This document shows, piece by piece, positions 61,485-64,000 of a stretch of 64,000 bases of DNA. Where the stretch lies: the NCBI GenBank assembly GCA_021927905.1, contig BLLK01000022.1:1550001-1614000 (forward strand), given 5' to 3'. Both the position numbers and the translations under genes were made by a program. The stretch is from Chaetoceros tenuissimus. Its lineage: Eukaryota > Bacillariophyta > Thalassiosirophyceae > Chaetocerotales > Chaetocerotaceae. The notes beneath the pieces are model-generated. The model was not told the origin of the DNA, ran no database searches, and was given only the letters and a program-made list of their open reading frames with translations. Numbering within the stretch: position 1 is the stretch's first letter; the number at the start of each line of letters is the position of its first letter.

Positions 61485-62164
61485 TTGTTGATATTCTATT
61501 AGGTGTAGGAAAAAAGTGTGCAGTTGTATATTGCTTTTGACTCCTCAAAATTCAGACTAGAATCAGCAGTATGGCGTTGTCACACATTCACACATTACAT
61601 AGACTACTTTGAAACTTGTAGACAGAGCCAGCACGCGTAACCACGTACGGGTAAATCGACTTTTTTGTCACAAATCCGCCAAAAATGAACTTTTTATTCT
61701 GGACGAATGCCAATACTCAATACATGTAATAATATCTAAATTAAATTGCTTATAAAAAGTTCATTTTTAGATTTGTGACAAGAAATCGTACGTTGTTACG
61801 CGGACTGGCTCTTAACCTTATGCCAAACTTGTACAGATGAAAACACTCTTGTATACTCTATGCATTGCTTAAAAAATATTGCAGCTTTTGAGAATCGTAT
61901 TTTACTTTGACAAACAATGAAATGGCTTTTCACCTTAGTTGTCAAAGCCAACGATATATAAAATAACGCACATGAGTAGCCCCATGCTATTACATTCCTT
62001 TGATCCAACCGAAATATGATAACTTTAGCATGAGTATGATGAGATCGTGAGATTGTACGATATCTTTTGTAGCACCCGCATGCAATATACAAGATGTGCA
62101 TTACTCTACATGACATTCTCCAACTTTTGACCTTGATGTTTGCGTGTATTCTTTCATCATGTTG
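61485..62164. other. Intergenic region with MITE
   Basis: Apart from the small element at 61624-61813 I find no gene. The minus frame 61796-62116 runs out inside the right end of that element and is not called. Confidence 0.5.
61624..61813. mobile_element. Small TIR element (MITE)
   Basis: About 190 bp. The ends are AGAGCCAG plus CGCGTAAC(C/A)ACGTACG, inverted at the right, and the similarity runs inward some 70 bp with a few indels (TTGTCACAAATC and AAAAATGAACTTTTTAT in both). There is no coding sequence. Target duplication is not evident; the superfamily cannot be assigned. Confidence 0.65.
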
Positions 62165-62950
62165 TCACTTTCGTCGTTTTGCCATAGAGTTTGTATCTTC
62201 CATAACATTTTCACTTTCTATATTTATTTGAGCAGATGATTCCTTTATCCAATTTTCTAGATTTCTCTTTAGTGAAGAAGTTGCACACTTTGCAATGAGA
62301 TCCTTTGCCAATAATATATCCTCCTCAATCTTCTCGTCACAATCGGAATCCATCTTATCATTCTTCCTCTTCTTTCCGTTGCTCTTTTCTTCTTTAGCTA
62401 CGAGACAAGTGGGGCATCTTTCAATGAAAAACTTTGTTTGATCATGAGTGACATTACAGAATGTTTGACTTATCATATTGTGAGTAGATAAAACCTTTTT
62501 ATGCCCGACACGAATATGATTTTCATGAATGATGTCAAATATCTCTGGAGCGGCAACAAGTCTTTTGTTATTATCTTTACGCACAATCACTTTTGTAGTT
62601 TTATACTTGACTCCAGATTCATTATTATTCTCGCCGTCTTTATTCCCCTCCACATGCGTGGAAATATTTTCAACACGGTACATGTTACTAGCTTTGTACC
62701 AAAACGTTCTATTAACTTCTGAATCAGGACTGATCTTCTTCTTGTTGTCTTTTACAGAATATTTCTCAATGTTTTCAGCTAGCCTTTGATAATCAAAAAA
62801 ACTGTAGTTAGATTTCCTTCTATCTTCTTTCGTTGTTCGAAGCGAAAGATTTGCATCGTTGTCAGTGAAATCAGTTCCAAAGAATTTGTTATTAAACTCT
62901 TGTCGCAATTTCTGAAGCGCTTCTAGATGCAGATGCTGACTGGTTGTCAT
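62165..62950 (-). CDS. Protein with a stand-alone H2C2 (integrase-type) zinc-binding domain
   Basis: 261 residues, ATG at 62950. Residues about 130-195 have the H-x(n)-H-x(~27)-C-x2-C layout of the integrase zinc-binding domain: HENHIRVGHKK, later FFIERCPTCLVAKEEK. No catalytic DDE core follows; the C-terminus is Lys-rich and helical (NGKKRKNDKMDSDCDEK) with a basic end (AKRRK) that could be a nuclear signal. Similar stand-alone domains occur in host proteins derived from transposon integrases. A DNA- or chromatin-associated role is a guess. Confidence 0.6.
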   Translation of the reverse strand: MTTSQHLHLEALQKLRQEFNNKFFGTDFTDNDANLSLRTTKEDRRKSNYSFFDYQRLAENIEKYSVKDNKKKISPDSEVNRTFWYKASNMYRVENISTHVEGNKDGENNNESGVKYKTTKVIVRKDNNKRLVAAPEIFDIIHENHIRVGHKKVLSTHNMISQTFCNVTHDQTKFFIERCPTCLVAKEEKSNGKKRKNDKMDSDCDEKIEEDILLAKDLIAKCATSSLKRNLENWIKESSAQINIESENVMEDTNSMAKRRK

Positions 62951-63286
62951 GATAACTGCATGGAAATAATATAATTCTTTTCTATATCTTTTTATCTATG
63001 CGATGATTGTGTGCTAAAACATTATTAGCTACCGCTTTTCCATGTTTGTGAGATAACGGAATTCACCTGCCATGAATGATGACGTAATTTGATACCAGTA
63101 CTAGATATACGTACACGCTTGTCAAATGAGGCGAGGCCAGTCAGCAGTCAGCAGCACAAGAACAACGACAGCACGATACAGAGCATCAGCAACGAATTAG
63201 AATTAGATGCATTTGAACTGTTGCCCAATAGAGATTTGCAAATACTTTCACGCTCCACACTACTACTATATCAGAATAATATCAAA
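62951..63286. promoter_or_regulatory. Divergent intergenic region
   Basis: 336 bp between the H2C2 gene start (minus) and the small protein start (plus). The frame continues upstream of the ATG to a TTG, but no conserved N-terminus is apparent. Confidence 0.4.
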
Positions 63287-63775
63287 ATGTTTAGAGCTTC
63301 ATTAAGATGTTTGGCAAGGTCAAGTTCTCAAATGACTGCAGCAGAAAGAGAAGCAGCACTTCGCGATGCAAACGAGAAAATGAGACAATACGCAATGAAT
63401 AGACCAAGTCTGGATAAAGTAAAGCCAAAAAGAGGTTTATTTGAAGGTGAACAGGGTAATCAGCACTTTATCCAATTTGCAGCAGTCACTTCATTCCTAT
63501 GTGCGTTCCTCGTCACTCCTTTTCTCGGAAAGAAAATTGCATTGGATGAAGACTTTCGTAAGAAATTTGTTCCTTCTTGGTACGATTATAGTTTGGAGAA
63601 ACCTGATTATGCTTGGACCAGACAAGAGTTACATGAGCAAATGATTGAAGTTCAGAATCAATTGGCGGAAAGAGCCATTAGAGGGGAATTTACTCCGGAA
63701 AAATTGGAGCAAATGAGAGCTGAGAGAATGGCTTATCATCCTGGATTGGAAGATGATGATGACATTGAAGATTAG
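63287..63775 (+). CDS. Small mitochondrial-type single-span membrane protein
   Basis: 162 residues from ATG 63287. The start MFRASLRCLARSSSQM is arginine-rich and acid-free, a plausible mitochondrial presequence. One membrane segment follows (FIQFAAVTSFLCAFLVTPFLG), then a polar helix-rich part with the pattern KKFVPSWYDYSLEKPDYAWT and a coiled helix (ELHEQMIEVQNQLAERAI); it ends in an acidic tail (GLEDDDDIED). Size and plan resemble accessory subunits of respiratory complexes, but I do not recognise the family. Codons upstream of this ATG are in frame but begin with TTG. Confidence 0.65.
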   Translation: MFRASLRCLARSSSQMTAAEREAALRDANEKMRQYAMNRPSLDKVKPKRGLFEGEQGNQHFIQFAAVTSFLCAFLVTPFLGKKIALDEDFRKKFVPSWYDYSLEKPDYAWTRQELHEQMIEVQNQLAERAIRGEFTPEKLEQMRAERMAYHPGLEDDDDIED

Positions 63776-64000
63776 TTATCAAATACATAATACTTAATCT
63801 TCTCTGATATCTTTTTAGGAAGAGATCTTTTTCGTGTAGAATATGTATGCGTGGTAGCCAATCTTCCTTCCAGATTGTTTTTAATCGCATCTTCGGCTTA
63901 TTACTCCCTCTACTATGGCTATTGAAATTTGTCAGGACCTCAAATGCATTATTATTGCTTCACTAGCTAGACGGAGTAAGGTGTACAATAAAAACATGTA
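63776..64000. other. Window end, no gene seen
   Basis: 225 bp after the last gene. No supported feature. Confidence 0.4.

Noticed and set aside
1-64000. tRNA, rRNA, CRISPR arrays, virus-like or LTR elements
   Set aside because: None seen on reading; no cloverleaf-like sequence, repeat-spacer array, reverse transcriptase or capsid-like frame was apparent.

Overview
The window looks like nuclear DNA of a diatom, most likely a Chaetoceros-type centric. Several protein types I recognise as diatom-typical support this: BspA-like leucine-rich proteins starting MRxAN(I/V)DGLVTLFYDGS, F-box/ankyrin proteins, HSF-type DNA-binding domains, LamG/Cys-rich proteins with PSD-type Pro-Ser spacers, and a family of seven-transmembrane receptors. 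The DNA is AT-rich, genes sit on both strands, and introns are short GT-AG (about 70-160 nt). All three stop codons are used as terminators. The genus is from memory and was not searched.

Layout. 0-2 kb: end of an LRR gene and a coiled-coil hypothetical. 2.5-4.3 kb: a composite palindromic (foldback/MITE) structure with a second TIR element nested in one arm. 4.4-12 kb: two GPCR-like genes, a multipass membrane protein and an LRR protein. 12-19 kb: a spliced UDP-sugar pyrophosphorylase gene, a secreted Cys-rich protein and a broken LamG/EGF/ShKT-like extracellular protein. 21.9-29.2 kb: a third GPCR-like gene, a sulfotransferase-like gene with an internal stop, a type II membrane protein and a membrane-anchored Kelch protein. 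29.8-33.1 kb: three small minus-strand genes with a signal-peptide exon, a conserved NLRG at the exon junction and a very Lys-rich tail (silaffin-like), with a borealin-like gene among them. 33.6-43.8 kb: a duplicated array of F-box/ankyrin genes (+) and HSF genes (-), including a relic ankyrin fragment. 44-49 kb: a DHHC-type acyltransferase (reading DHLC), a secreted SOD-like protein, a secreted SET protein and a conserved hypothetical. 50-56 kb: three tandem GPCR-like genes with homogenised 3' halves and reiterated C-terminal tails. 56.3-64 kb: eIF3j, a truncated LRR gene, a membrane protein, a lysine-type methyltransferase, an LNR membrane protein, a small MITE, a stand-alone H2C2 zinc-binding protein and a small mitochondrial-type membrane protein.

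How they may work together (inference). Housekeeping genes (USP, eIF3j, borealin, methyltransferase) are interspersed with lineage-expanded families for sensing (six GPCR-like genes), transcription (two HSF), protein turnover (F-box/ankyrin) and the cell surface (LRR, LamG, Kelch, LNR). The most novel-looking item is the trio of secreted Lys-rich genes, candidates for silica-associated polycation precursors. Local tandem duplication, gene conversion and decay shape most of the accessory stretches.
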